Below, piece by piece: positions 35,667-44,260 of a stretch of 64,000 bases of DNA; positions within the stretch are counted from its first letter, which is position 1, and every line of letters starts with the position of its first letter. The stretch comes from JL08 sp039969355 (GTDB taxonomy: Bacteria; Pseudomonadota; Alphaproteobacteria; Rhodobacterales; Rhodobacteraceae), in NCBI GenBank assembly GCA_039969355.1, contig JBDVOA010000012.1, positions 1-64,000 on the forward strand, in the 5' to 3' direction. The position numbers were made by a program, and so were the translations under genes. The notes beneath the pieces were generated by a model, which had not been told where the DNA came from, ran no database searches, and saw nothing but the letters and a program-made list of their open reading frames with translations.

Positions 35667-36737
35667 TCAGGATGCATAAGGCCTTAATTTCTCGACTTCC
35701 GGACCATAGGCGCTCGCGCCAGCCGGCAACTCTTGGATAATCACTGCATCTTCATACTGAAGTTGTTTCACCAGCACAGGAAGCAGTCGCCGGAACGCGG
35801 CAAATATCGATGGTTCGGGCGGGGGAAGATCATATTTGATCAATTCACGCAACTGCGGCAGGCGGTAGTACGGGACCATTGTGAACATGTGATGTTCGAC
35901 GTGATAATTCATGTTCAGGTAGATAAACCGGCTGATCGGGTTCATCAAAACAGTGCGCGTGTTTAACCGGTGATCCGTGACGTTTTCGGCAAGGCCAAGG
36001 TGCTGGAGCAAACCGGTCATGACATGGTGCCACGCCCCATAAAGTCGCGGAAAACCAATTATCATCAACGGTAAGACAGACTGCATCCACACTGCCAGCG
36101 CAATGGTGCAGGCATAGATTACTAGCCAGATCCGAGCGATTAGGAAAATCTTGGCATGATCGCTTTCCCGGACGTATGTCGCCTCGTCCGGATGAACACG
36201 TCCGCTAGCGTGCAGCATCATTCGCTTTAGGGAATCAAAAACGTCACGAACACCAATAAACATCAGCGCAATCCTAACCAAATCCGGCGGGCGCATGGCG
36301 ACAATCTCTGGGTCGCGTCCTACGACAATCGTGTCTGTGTGGTGCCTGACGTGGCTGGCCCGCCAAACAACCGGGTTTCTCATGATCATGAAGCTGGCGA
36401 TCTGGTAAACCACGTTGTTCATCCACGCTGTCCGGAAAGCTGTCTTATGCCCGCATTCATGCCATCTTGAATCCGAGGCAGATCCGTAGAGCACACCATA
36501 GATCAACCAAAAAGGAGCAGACCACCAGGATGGCCACAGCATGACACCAATACCGGCCGACAATATCATAGCGCCAAGCCAGATTACGGTATCGCGCATC
36601 GCAATCGCGTCGGACTTCTCCATCAGTTTCCGGATGGCAAGAGGATCAACGTCGGGCCGAAACCATTTCGGATTGGCGAGCCCACGTTGCATGGCAAGAC
36701 GCCCGGCTTCGCCAGATAGTGAATAGTCCTTTGGCAT
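35667..36737 (-). CDS. Membrane fatty acid desaturase-type di-iron protein
   Basis: The 356-residue membrane protein has the three histidine boxes of the desaturase/hydroxylase superfamily: HECGH (93-97), HVRHH (129-133) and HVEHH (279-283), plus four or more membrane helices. It probably inserts a double bond in a lipid acyl chain or hydroxylates a lipid. ATG 36737 has a poor ribosome site, because GGAG touches the start codon. The short leader carries two stem-loops, see the next entry. It stands alone on the minus strand. Confidence 0.88.
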   Translation of the reverse strand: MPKDYSLSGEAGRLAMQRGLANPKWFRPDVDPLAIRKLMEKSDAIAMRDTVIWLGAMILSAGIGVMLWPSWWSAPFWLIYGVLYGSASDSRWHECGHKTAFRTAWMNNVVYQIASFMIMRNPVVWRASHVRHHTDTIVVGRDPEIVAMRPPDLVRIALMFIGVRDVFDSLKRMMLHASGRVHPDEATYVRESDHAKIFLIARIWLVIYACTIALAVWMQSVLPLMIIGFPRLYGAWHHVMTGLLQHLGLAENVTDHRLNTRTVLMNPISRFIYLNMNYHVEHHMFTMVPYYRLPQLRELIKYDLPPPEPSIFAAFRRLLPVLVKQLQYEDAVIIQELPAGASAYGPEVEKLRPYAS

Positions 36738-36765
36738 CTCCGAAGCGTATCTTTCAGTCTTTATC

Positions 36766-36812
36766 GGGTCAATGCGACCCTAAGCCGGACCTTCAACGGT
36801 CATCGGCTTAGG
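36766..36812 (-). promoter_or_regulatory. Two overlapping stem-loops in the desaturase leader
   Basis: A 13-bp stem CCTAAGCCGGACC / GGTC-AT-CGGCTTAGG (36779-36812, with a two-base bulge) overlaps a 5-bp GGGTC/GACCC hairpin (36766-36780). No T-run follows in either direction, so these are not ordinary terminators. They lie 29 bases before the desaturase start and share bases at 36779-36780, so the two cannot both form fully. Confidence 0.6.
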
Positions 36813-36887
36813 ATCAAACGCAAAAAGTGCGAAATTTGCCGTCTCGAGTTCATGCAAACGCTCAACCACGCCCCAACCCGTTGAATT

Positions 36888-37124
36888 TTATCTCTTAAAA
36901 TAAGTCTGCCAAATCCAGATCAATAGCAGCGCCCCAAGAAACGCGCCGACAAATCCAGCCATTAGTCCCATGACGGTCGTCAACGTTCGTAGGATCAGGC
37001 CTCCGATCAGGGCACCGGCCATGCCGATGACAACCGTCGTGATAATATCAGCCTCGATCTTCATCAGACGCGTTGCCAGAAAGCCAGCGGCTGCGCCGAC
37101 GACGATGAGCACTACAAAAAACAT
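36888..37124 (-). CDS. GlsB/YeaQ/YmgE-family small membrane protein
   Basis: The 78-residue hydrophobic protein has glycine-rich helices with VVGAAAGFLATRLM and IGMAGALIGGLILR, a pattern seen in GlsB/YeaQ (transglycosylase-associated) stress proteins. ATG 37124 has GGAGG upstream, inside the end of the preceding gene, and the stop-to-start gap is one base. Its exact role is unknown. Confidence 0.82.
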   Translation of the reverse strand: MFFVVLIVVGAAAGFLATRLMKIEADIITTVVIGMAGALIGGLILRTLTTVMGLMAGFVGAFLGALLLIWIWQTYFKR

Positions 37125-37125
37125 C

Positions 37126-37362
37126 TTATTTCCTCCAATGCGTTGGCACGATGATCAGGGCGCCAATGGATGACGCAATCGCGTTCATGCCTGGACTGGA
37201 AAATCCAAAGCCAAACATCAGACGCACAAAGTAGAACAGAAATGCGCCACCGATGCAGATGATGATGGATTGCAAGATTCCATTGTGCGTGAAACTCGAC
37301 CTTTCCGACAGATAGCCTACAATCCCGGCAATCACTACCGTGCCCATCAGAGTGAGTAGCAT
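37126..37362 (-). CDS. Small membrane protein paired with the GlsB-like gene
   Basis: The 78-residue protein has two or three helices (LLTLMGTVVIAGIVGYL, then SIIICIGGAFLFYFVRLMFGFG) and resembles a degenerate GlsB-type protein. ATG 37362 follows AGGAG by 8 bases. The start lies 11 bases after the fmt stop, and the next small membrane gene begins one base after its stop, so all three are likely one transcript. Confidence 0.7.
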   Translation of the reverse strand: MLLTLMGTVVIAGIVGYLSERSSFTHNGILQSIIICIGGAFLFYFVRLMFGFGFSSPGMNAIASSIGALIIVPTHWRK

Positions 37363-37373
37363 GTCCTGTACTC

Positions 37374-38279
37374 CTAAAGCAGACTGCCCTTCGGAATGGG
37401 CCAACCGCGCAATACTTCATTCGCATCCTGCGCTGCCTTGCCCGCGCGTTGCAAGCGGGTCAGTTGGATCGCACCAGTCCCGCAGGCAACGTTCAACACA
37501 TCATCAAGTACTTCTCCGGGGTTGCCACTCCCCTCTGCGACACGAGAACCCAGCAACTTCACTCGTTCACCCCTTACTTCGCACCACGCGCCCGGAAAGG
37601 GAGAAAGCCCTCTGATGAGCCGATCTACTTCTGGTGCGGGTCGCGACCAGTCTACGCGGGCTTCGGCCTTTTCGATCTTAGAGGCGTAACAAGCGCCATC
37701 CCCTGCTTGCGGCTCAGCCTCGAGTGCATCCAACTGATCTAGTACATGTGCAATCATTTCGGCTCCCATCTGAGAGAGCCGGTCATGCAAAACGCCGGTC
37801 GTCTCTTCATCACCAATGTCAATGATCTCTCGCACCAAAACCGGCCCGGTATCCAACCCCGCTTCCATCTGCATGATACAAATGCCGGTCAGCTCATCAC
37901 CGGCCATGATGGCGCGGTGTATCGGCGCTGCCCCCCGCCACCGTGGCAAAAGCGAGGCGTGAATGTTGAGACAGCCGCGATTTGGAGCATCCAAAACAAT
38001 TTGTGGTAGGATCAGTCCATAAGCCACCACCACTGCGACATCTGCGTTCAATGCGGCGAACTCTGCCTGTGCCTCAGCATCCTTCAGTGAAACGGGATGG
38101 CGCACCATTAGCCCAAGCGTCTCAGCCCGCGCCTGTACCGGGCTGGGGCGGTCTTTCTTGCCGCGCCCCGCCGGGCGGGGAGGTTGGCAGTAAACCGCGG
38201 CGATCTCATGCCCAGCGTTAACAAGGCTGTCCAAGACCGGCACCGAAAACTCAGGGGTTCCCATGAAAATAACGCGCAT
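37374..38279 (-). CDS. fmt: Methionyl-tRNA formyltransferase
   Basis: The 301-residue enzyme formylates the initiator Met-tRNA using 10-formyl-THF. It starts MRVIFMGTPEFSVPVLDSLV and has the formyl-transfer block NIHASLLPRWRGAAPIHRAI, then MEAGLDTGPVL. It is last of the def-def-def-fmt series, which joins formyl addition and removal in one transcript. Confidence 0.97.
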   Translation of the reverse strand: MRVIFMGTPEFSVPVLDSLVNAGHEIAAVYCQPPRPAGRGKKDRPSPVQARAETLGLMVRHPVSLKDAEAQAEFAALNADVAVVVAYGLILPQIVLDAPNRGCLNIHASLLPRWRGAAPIHRAIMAGDELTGICIMQMEAGLDTGPVLVREIIDIGDEETTGVLHDRLSQMGAEMIAHVLDQLDALEAEPQAGDGACYASKIEKAEARVDWSRPAPEVDRLIRGLSPFPGAWCEVRGERVKLLGSRVAEGSGNPGEVLDDVLNVACGTGAIQLTRLQRAGKAAQDANEVLRGWPIPKGSLL

Positions 38280-38332
38280 TGCAGCCTCTCAAACATTAAG
38301 CAGGCAAATCTGCCCAGCTTCGCCCTATTAAA

Positions 38333-38827
38333 TCACGATGCCTTGCGCGCCTTGCGCAACAACATGTCTCGTTTCACCTTTGACAGATGATCAAAGTACA
38401 TCCTGCCATTCAAATGATCGATCTGATGCTGTACCGACGTCGCCCAAAGGCCGACAAAGTCTTTCCGGTCCAAAATGCCATTTCGATCCAGATACCGAAC
38501 CGTTACGGCGCGAGGGCGCTTGATGCTGGCTGAAACACCCTTCAAGTTGGGGCTTGCCTCTTCATGAGAGCGCAACTCAACCGAGGCATGCAGTATCTCT
38601 GGGTTTGCCATCATCACGGCCTGACCGCGTTTGTCTGATGCATCCACCACGGCCAATCGCGCCATGACGCCGATTTGTGGTGCGGCGAGGCCGACGCCGG
38701 GCATAGCCTCCATTGTATCCACCATGTCTCGCCATATCATTCGGATCTCGTTGGTGATTTCCTGGACGGCTTCGGCAGCGGTGCGCAAACGCTTGTCTGG
38801 CCAAGGAATACAGCGCTGTACCGTCAT
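38333..38827 (-). CDS. Peptide deformylase-like protein, predicted inactive
   Basis: The 164-residue protein keeps motif I (GVGLAAPQIGV, 44-54) and the overall deformylase length. Motif II, normally EGCLS, reads EASPN (90-94), so the metal-ligand cysteine is replaced by Ser92. Motif III, normally HEIDH, reads HQIDH (134-138), so the catalytic glutamate is Gln135; both metal-ligand histidines remain. Cys-to-Ser and Glu-to-Gln at these two positions should abolish normal deformylation. Its start overlaps the preceding def by ATGA, and fmt follows. It is a paralogue with perhaps a binding or regulatory role. Confidence 0.88.
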   Translation of the reverse strand: MTVQRCIPWPDKRLRTAAEAVQEITNEIRMIWRDMVDTMEAMPGVGLAAPQIGVMARLAVVDASDKRGQAVMMANPEILHASVELRSHEEASPNLKGVSASIKRPRAVTVRYLDRNGILDRKDFVGLWATSVQHQIDHLNGRMYFDHLSKVKRDMLLRKARKAS

Positions 38828-39324
38828 GGGCCAACAACCGCGTATTCAGCCTCAACGTCTGCGCGGGTTTCTGCGTCCAGATGATCCAGCGTGACAATGC
38901 CATCAAGGTGGTCAAGCTCGTGCTGAACGCAGACGGCTGAAAAACCGGAAAAACCCTGTAACATCTGCGCGCCGTCCAACGAAGTCCACTGCATCCGGAC
39001 AGTTGTCGGACGGCGCACTTCAGCAGTCACACCGGCAATGGAAAGGCACCCTTCAGTATTCACAACGGTCTGTTCCCCGACCTCCTGCAACATGGGATTG
39101 ATCATGACTATGGGGTCTGGTTTGCCCTCTTTCCAACCAGTATCGATCACAAACACTCGACACATCGCGCCTACCTGAGGGGCCGCTAATCCGCGCCCAT
39201 CGGCGGCATACATCGTTTCCAGCATATCAGCGGCAAGTTCCTGCACCTCAGCTAATACGGAGACTGGTTTGCAGGTCTGCGTCAATCGTTTGTCTGGCCA
39301 TGCCAGAATGGGAAGAACAGTCAC
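38824..39324 (-). CDS. def: Peptide deformylase, second copy
   Basis: The 166-residue protein keeps all three motifs: GRGLAAPQVGA, EGCLSIAG and HELDHLDG. It therefore can bind metal and remove N-formyl from nascent proteins. It is more divergent than the copy at 39329 in the region after motif I. It follows that gene by 4 bases and overlaps the inactive paralogue by 4 bases. Confidence 0.9.
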   Translation of the reverse strand: MTVLPILAWPDKRLTQTCKPVSVLAEVQELAADMLETMYAADGRGLAAPQVGAMCRVFVIDTGWKEGKPDPIVMINPMLQEVGEQTVVNTEGCLSIAGVTAEVRRPTTVRMQWTSLDGAQMLQGFSGFSAVCVQHELDHLDGIVTLDHLDAETRADVEAEYAVVGP

Positions 39325-39328
39325 GCGA

Positions 39329-39847
39329 TCAGGCCCGCGCCATTTCGCGTTTCATCTTTTTCATGCGGCGTGTGATCAACTGCCGTTTCAGCGGCTTAAG
39401 GTAATCGATGAATAATTTGCCATCGAGGTGGTCAATTTCGTGCTGTACGCAGGTGGCCCAAAGGCCGTCAAACTCGCCCTGTTGCGCGTTACCATCCCGG
39501 TCCAGCCACGCCACTTGCACCTCTGCCGGGCGGGTGACGTCTGCGTATTGCTCTGGGATCGATAGACAACCTTCTTCGTAAGTGTTTTGTTCATCTGATG
39601 CGTCGATTACATGCGGGTTGAACATGATCATTGGTTTGGGTGCTACACCCTCTTCCTTCTCACAATCCAAAACAATAAGACGTTGCAATATCCCGACTTG
39701 AGGCGCCGCAAGGCCGATGCCCGGTGCCTTATACATCGTCTCAAGCATGTCATCCGCCAGTTTGCGCAGTTCATCACTGATGTCTGTGACAGGGTCGCAC
39801 AACTTCTTAAGGCGTGGATCGGGATGAAGAATGATATTGCGTTTCAT
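39329..39847 (-). CDS. def: Peptide deformylase, canonical copy
   Basis: The 172-residue enzyme is closest to the standard deformylase, with GIGLAAPQVGI, EGCLSIPEQYADV and HEIDHLDGKLF. It removes the formyl group from the starting Met of new proteins. It is the first gene of the def-def-def-fmt transcript. Confidence 0.96.
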   Translation of the reverse strand: MKRNIILHPDPRLKKLCDPVTDISDELRKLADDMLETMYKAPGIGLAAPQVGILQRLIVLDCEKEEGVAPKPMIMFNPHVIDASDEQNTYEEGCLSIPEQYADVTRPAEVQVAWLDRDGNAQQGEFDGLWATCVQHEIDHLDGKLFIDYLKPLKRQLITRRMKKMKREMARA

Positions 39848-39944
39848 GCCCCTGATTTAAGACACCAAAGCGGGCTTCGCAACGCCCCTTGCGTCCGAGG
39901 CGTTTGCAGCTAGGTTGCGGCTGACATACTCGGGAGACACGCAC

Positions 39945-41117
39945 ATGGATTTTGACAGCCTGATTGAGCGGCGCGGCACGAATAGCAGCAAATGGGATTG
40001 GATGGAAAAGCTCTACGGTGTGTCGGCTGATGACGGCTTGGCCATGTGGACTGCCGATTCAGATTTCGCGACGGCACCTTGCGTCATTGATGCGGTGCAT
40101 AAGGCAGCAGACCACGGAGTTTTTGGCTATGTGTTTGAGTATCCGAAGTACTTTGAAGCCATTCAGTGGTGGATGAAAACCCGCCACCACTGGGATATTG
40201 AACAAGACTGGATACTGACAACTCAGGGCCTTGGAAATGCAATCGCCCTGTGTCTCGACGTCTGGAGTGACCCAGGCGACGGCGCCGTTATTTTTTCTCC
40301 GGTATATCACGAGTTCGCACTGAAAATTAAGAAGACTGGACGCAAAGTTGTCGAATGCCCGTTGGTGCGCGAAGGCGATACTTATGTGCTGGATCTTGAG
40401 GACGCCCAAAGCAGGCTGACAGGGTCTGAAAAGCTGCTGATCTGGTGCTCACCACAAAACCCGTCTGGCCGGGTCTGGACACCAGACGAAATGCGCGCCG
40501 TGGCGGACTTTGCAGAACGTAATAAATTAGTCCTGGTGTGTGACGAGATCCATCATGATCTCGTGTATTCGGGCTACAGCTTTGTTCCGCTGGACGTTGC
40601 TGCGCCACATGTCCGGAACCGCGCAGTATATCTGACGGCGGCGTCAAAGACCTTCAATATTGCTGGGCAGCGTACCGGCAATATGATCATCCCTGATCCC
40701 GACCGCCGCGCGGCCATGCAAAAGCGCCTGAGTTCCCTTGATTATAAACCTAGTTCTTTGGGCGTGAGGATGATTGAAGCTGCTTATTCCCCCGAAGGCG
40801 CTGAATGGGTGGATGCCCAAATCATACACCTCGAACGCAATCGTCAGCTGTTCGACAATGCCGTGAATGCAATCCCCGGCCTTTGGTCAATGCCCCTTCA
40901 AAGCACTTATCTTGCGTGGGTTGATTTTTCAGCAACCGGCATGACCCACGACGAAATTGCAGCCCGAATTCGAGATGATGCGAAAATCGCTGTCTCTGCC
41001 GGGCCGAGTTTTGGTGCGGGTGGAGAACTCTTCCAGCGCTTCAACCTCGCCACTCAAGGCGCGCGTATCGAGGAGGCCTGCGCCAGACTGACCCGGGCAT
41101 TTTCAGACTTGCAATAG
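39945..41117 (+). CDS. PatB/MalY-family PLP-dependent C-S lyase or aminotransferase
   Basis: The 390-residue protein is an aminotransferase class I/II fold with the PLP lysine in TAASKTFNIAGQRTG, and the cofactor block IWCSPQNPSGRVW and VCDEIHHDLV. The N-terminal WDWMEKLYGV and MWTADSDFATAPCV resemble MalY/PatB cystathionine beta-lyases. The likely reaction is cleavage of cystathionine or another thioether. ATG 39945 has GGGAG upstream. Confidence 0.88.
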   Translation: MDFDSLIERRGTNSSKWDWMEKLYGVSADDGLAMWTADSDFATAPCVIDAVHKAADHGVFGYVFEYPKYFEAIQWWMKTRHHWDIEQDWILTTQGLGNAIALCLDVWSDPGDGAVIFSPVYHEFALKIKKTGRKVVECPLVREGDTYVLDLEDAQSRLTGSEKLLIWCSPQNPSGRVWTPDEMRAVADFAERNKLVLVCDEIHHDLVYSGYSFVPLDVAAPHVRNRAVYLTAASKTFNIAGQRTGNMIIPDPDRRAAMQKRLSSLDYKPSSLGVRMIEAAYSPEGAEWVDAQIIHLERNRQLFDNAVNAIPGLWSMPLQSTYLAWVDFSATGMTHDEIAARIRDDAKIAVSAGPSFGAGGELFQRFNLATQGARIEEACARLTRAFSDLQ

Positions 41118-41468
41118 TCAACCCTGGCGGAGCAAAGCCACCGGCGTATTTTTTTCGCGAAAGAAGTCAAGCGGTGCTGTGTCAGCGGCTACAGTACTGC
41201 GCTTGAATTCAAAGATCAGTTCGCCATTCTCTTCTTCGAGGGCCACGATCAGGCACTGATAGAGGTGATTTGCACCATCATAGAGATCAACCAAACCACG
41301 CAAATGCGGCGCGTCGCTCACATCGAGAGCAAAGCCCGTGCTCCATAAGCGCAATATCGGATAAATCTGATCATCAACGACCAGCCGCAGGCGACTGGAT
41401 TTTTTCAATGCGGCCAATCGGGCGGCGTCTAGCCCGGCTAGAACTTCTTTCGGCAAAAACGTTGTCAC
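41118..41468 (-). CDS. Conserved-looking protein of unknown function
   Basis: The 116-residue protein starts at GTG 41468 with GGAG about 9 bases before it. It has a basic N-terminal helix, then alternating strand-like segments (RLRLVVDDQIYPILRLWSTG, VDLYDGANHLYQCLIVALEE). The arrangement recalls a small beta-barrel such as PilZ, but the RxxxR and DxSxxG motifs are not clearly met. It ends head-to-tail with the PatB-like gene without a gap. No function is proposed. Confidence 0.65.
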   Translation of the reverse strand: MTTFLPKEVLAGLDAARLAALKKSSRLRLVVDDQIYPILRLWSTGFALDVSDAPHLRGLVDLYDGANHLYQCLIVALEEENGELIFEFKRSTVAADTAPLDFFREKNTPVALLRQG

Positions 41469-41673
41469 GACTCGTACTCCAGTTTACGTGCATCAGCTTG
41501 GCAGTACGCATATCAAAAGCAAGTAAAAATTTTACGACCCAAAAAGAATGGCTTCGGAACGCCAGTTCGGTTCCTGCTTGTGCGGGTTTGCAGGGCTGCT
41601 GCGCGCGCGCAAGCGTAGGCAATCCAATAGCGCTCGCATATATCCGTCCTGATTATGCGCAAGGAGCAAACAG

Positions 41674-42663
41674 ATGGGACTTTTGGTTGACGGGAAATGG
41701 CACGACACGTGGTATGAAACCAAATCGACCGGAGGCGCATTTAAGCGCGATGCGGCGAAATTCCGCAATTGGATTACTGCCGATGGCAACGCCGGTCCTT
41801 CCGGTATAGGTGGGTTTCCTGCGGCCAGCGGGCGATATCACCTATACGTCAGCTATGCGTGTCCTTGGGCACATCGCACGTTGATCTTCCTGAAACTCAA
41901 GGAGCTTGAGAACCACATCACCGTATCTGTCGTCCATCCGGACATGCTGACAATGGGCTGGACATTTAAACGTGACGACCAAGGGGCGACCGGGGATACG
42001 CTCTATGATCTAGACTTTGCGCATAACATTTATACCAAGGCCGACCCCATGTTTTCGGGTCGGGTAACAGTTCCAATTCTGTGGGATAAAGAACAGGAAA
42101 CAATCGTTTCGAATGAAAGCTCTGAGATCATTCGCATGTTTAACAGCGCCTTTGATGGGATCACTGGGAATGCCGAAGACTTCTGGCCCGCCCGGCTGCG
42201 CGACGCAATAGCGCCAGTCAACAACCGGATCTACGACACACTAAACAACGGCGTCTACAAATGCGGGTTTGCTACCACACAGGCGGCCTATGACGCAGCC
42301 ATCGTTCCTCTATTCGACACCCTTGGCTGGCTAGAAGAACGTCTTGGCCAAAGGCGTTATCTTATGGGGGACGACGTCACAGAAGCAGACTGGCGCCTGT
42401 TCACGACACTCGTTCGTTTCGATCCGGTTTACCATCTGCATTTCAAATGCAATCGTCGGCGCATCGTCGACTATTTCAATCTGTGGGAATACGTGCGCGA
42501 GCTTTATCAATGGCCCGGCGTCGCAGCGACCGTCAATATGGCGCACATCGTCCGTCACTACCACTACAGCCACGACAGCATCAATCCACATCGGATCATT
42601 CCGATAAATCCTGTGCTGGACTACAACGCCCCTCCCAATCGCGACCAGGTGCAAGCGCGTTAA
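41674..42663 (+). CDS. Glutathionyl-hydroquinone reductase
   Basis: The 329-residue protein belongs to the Xi-class glutathione transferases. It has the active-site cysteine in SYACPWAHRTLIF (Cys63), the block VPILWDKEQETIVSNESSEIIRMFN (two segments), and the C-terminal HYYYS-like motif VRHYHYSHDSINP, typical of YqjG/EcfG-type enzymes. It reduces glutathionyl-hydroquinones to hydroquinones with glutathione. Confidence 0.93.
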   Translation: MGLLVDGKWHDTWYETKSTGGAFKRDAAKFRNWITADGNAGPSGIGGFPAASGRYHLYVSYACPWAHRTLIFLKLKELENHITVSVVHPDMLTMGWTFKRDDQGATGDTLYDLDFAHNIYTKADPMFSGRVTVPILWDKEQETIVSNESSEIIRMFNSAFDGITGNAEDFWPARLRDAIAPVNNRIYDTLNNGVYKCGFATTQAAYDAAIVPLFDTLGWLEERLGQRRYLMGDDVTEADWRLFTTLVRFDPVYHLHFKCNRRRIVDYFNLWEYVRELYQWPGVAATVNMAHIVRHYHYSHDSINPHRIIPINPVLDYNAPPNRDQVQAR

Positions 42664-42671
42664 ATCAGAAC

Positions 42672-43034
42672 CTAGCGCGCGCCCGCATAATGCTCGACCA
42701 TAGCAGCCAAATCTTCTGGGGGCGTGCTGCTTTGGACGTAAGCACAAGCATTTGGACTATGGGCAAAAATTGAACCGTCCGAAAAAAAGCTGGTGTTGGT
42801 AACAAATATTACCTGTGCATCCGGGCGCCGATAGCTCGCAAAGTCTGCCACAGCCAACGCGCTGCCATGCAGCAGCACAAGGTCAAGAACTATGATGTCA
42901 TAGTCATCTGCATACAGGTTCGCGATCGCGTCTTCCTGGCTGCAAGCCAGTGAAACCACAGCACCCTGCCGTTCCAGATGACGTTGCCACAGCAACCCCA
43001 GTTCAGATCGGCTTTCTACAATCAAAACGTTCAT
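42672..43034 (-). CDS. Single-domain receiver protein, atypical
   Basis: The 120-residue protein is one receiver domain with the phosphoacceptor Asp51 in IIVLDLVLLHGSA and a Thr at 79 in VTNTS. The conserved lysine before Pro (YxxKP) is replaced, since the segment reads YVQSS (99-103). The first acidic pair is reduced to Glu7. It has no output domain. ATG 43034 is chosen; the in-frame ATG at 43052 would add six residues. It converges with the hydroquinone reductase gene. Confidence 0.78.
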   Translation of the reverse strand: MNVLIVESRSELGLLWQRHLERQGAVVSLACSQEDAIANLYADDYDIIVLDLVLLHGSALAVADFASYRRPDAQVIFVTNTSFFSDGSIFAHSPNACAYVQSSTPPEDLAAMVEHYAGAR

Positions 43035-43304
43035 CTTCCCCCCAAGGGCCATGCCATAAAATACTGCAAGGATCGAACACATACTGGTGTCTTATCTATT
43101 TACTAACAATTGGTTAACAAAGACCGAACACCCTACCTTGCTAATCTAGTTTACCTAGGGTTAAGCAAGATTCCGCCGTTGAGCCCCTATTTGTGGGAAA
43201 TCTCTCGCTACGCTTGAATTGAAATAACACGCCTACGTCGTTTTCGAACCACGGGTTATCAGTACGGGGTTGATGTCACCGCAGGTTTTCGGATTGAAGG
43301 GGGC

Positions 43305-44213
43305 ATGGATATTGCGCCCCTTCTATGCCTCGCTTTGCTGCTTGATGCGGTATTGGGCGAACCTCGGTGGATTTGGAGTCGAGTCTCACATCCAGTCATT
43401 CTGATTGGACGCGCGATTACATGGTGTGACCTAAACCTCAACTTCGGGCGCTATCGTAGGGCCAAGGGACTAATTGCGGTGATCGGACTATCGGCTATCG
43501 CAATCGCGCTTGGCTGGGGTGTGAGTTGGTTTGGCCCCATAGTCGAAATTGTCATAGCGGCCGTTTTGCTCGCGCAGCGGTCACTTGTTGATCATGTGCA
43601 AGCCGTGGGCAACGCCATGCGGGTGTCGCTGGGGGACGGCCGACGCATGGTGGCGCGGATCGTCAGCCGTGATACTCGCGACATGGATGAAACTGCCATT
43701 GCCCGGTCTGCCATTGAAAGCGCCGCTGAAAACCTCTCGGACGGAGTAATTGCACCCGCATTCTGGTTTCTCATCGGCGGATTGCCCGGGCTATTTCTCT
43801 ATAAGGTGATCAATACCGCTGACAGCATGATCGGATACCGATCCCCGCGTTACGAGGAGTTTGGGTGGGCCGCCGCCCGTTTTGACGACCTACTGAACCT
43901 GATTCCAGCCCGTCTGACCGCAGTTCTGTTCGCCCTTCCGGCCGGTCAATTGGGCCAATGGCGCCTCATCGCCGCTGACGCACAATTCCACCGCTCACCC
44001 AATGCAGGCTGGCCAGAGGCTGCCCTTGCACAGGCTTTGGACATCGCACTTGCGGGCCCGCGATCTTATGACGGAATACTAACGGACTTTCCTTATGTGC
44101 ACCCCAAGGGGCGCTGGAAACTGGACGCGCGGGATATCGATGCAACCGTAAAGGCGCTATGGCAGGCTTGGGGTTTGGCGCTCGCCCTTTGTTTTATATT
44201 TGCTCTTTTTTAG
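43305..44213 (+). CDS. cobD: Adenosylcobinamide-phosphate synthase
   Basis: The 302-residue membrane protein (CobD/CbiB) attaches the aminopropanol arm in cobalamin synthesis. It has DAVLGEPRWIWSRVSHPV near the start, the conserved SRDTRDMDETAIARSAIES and ADSMIGYRSPRYEEFGWAAARFDDL. No cobalamin riboswitch is evident in the 270 bases before it. Together with the adenosyltransferase at 9.1 kb it shows B12 synthesis. Confidence 0.95.
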   Translation: MDIAPLLCLALLLDAVLGEPRWIWSRVSHPVILIGRAITWCDLNLNFGRYRRAKGLIAVIGLSAIAIALGWGVSWFGPIVEIVIAAVLLAQRSLVDHVQAVGNAMRVSLGDGRRMVARIVSRDTRDMDETAIARSAIESAAENLSDGVIAPAFWFLIGGLPGLFLYKVINTADSMIGYRSPRYEEFGWAAARFDDLLNLIPARLTAVLFALPAGQLGQWRLIAADAQFHRSPNAGWPEAALAQALDIALAGPRSYDGILTDFPYVHPKGRWKLDARDIDATVKALWQAWGLALALCFIFALF

Positions 44214-44260
44214 CCGCACCGGATAGGGTGCTCTCTATTGCGTCAACAACGGGATGAGAA

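Noticed and set aside
41469..41673. tRNA or other RNA gene before the hydroquinone reductase gene
   Set aside because: A small GGAAC/GTTCC stem is present but no cloverleaf can be formed, and there is no T-loop GGTTCRA with a partner.
43035..43304. Cobalamin riboswitch before cobD
   Set aside because: I found no B12-box-like sequence or conserved core in the 270 bases; the region gave no other signal.
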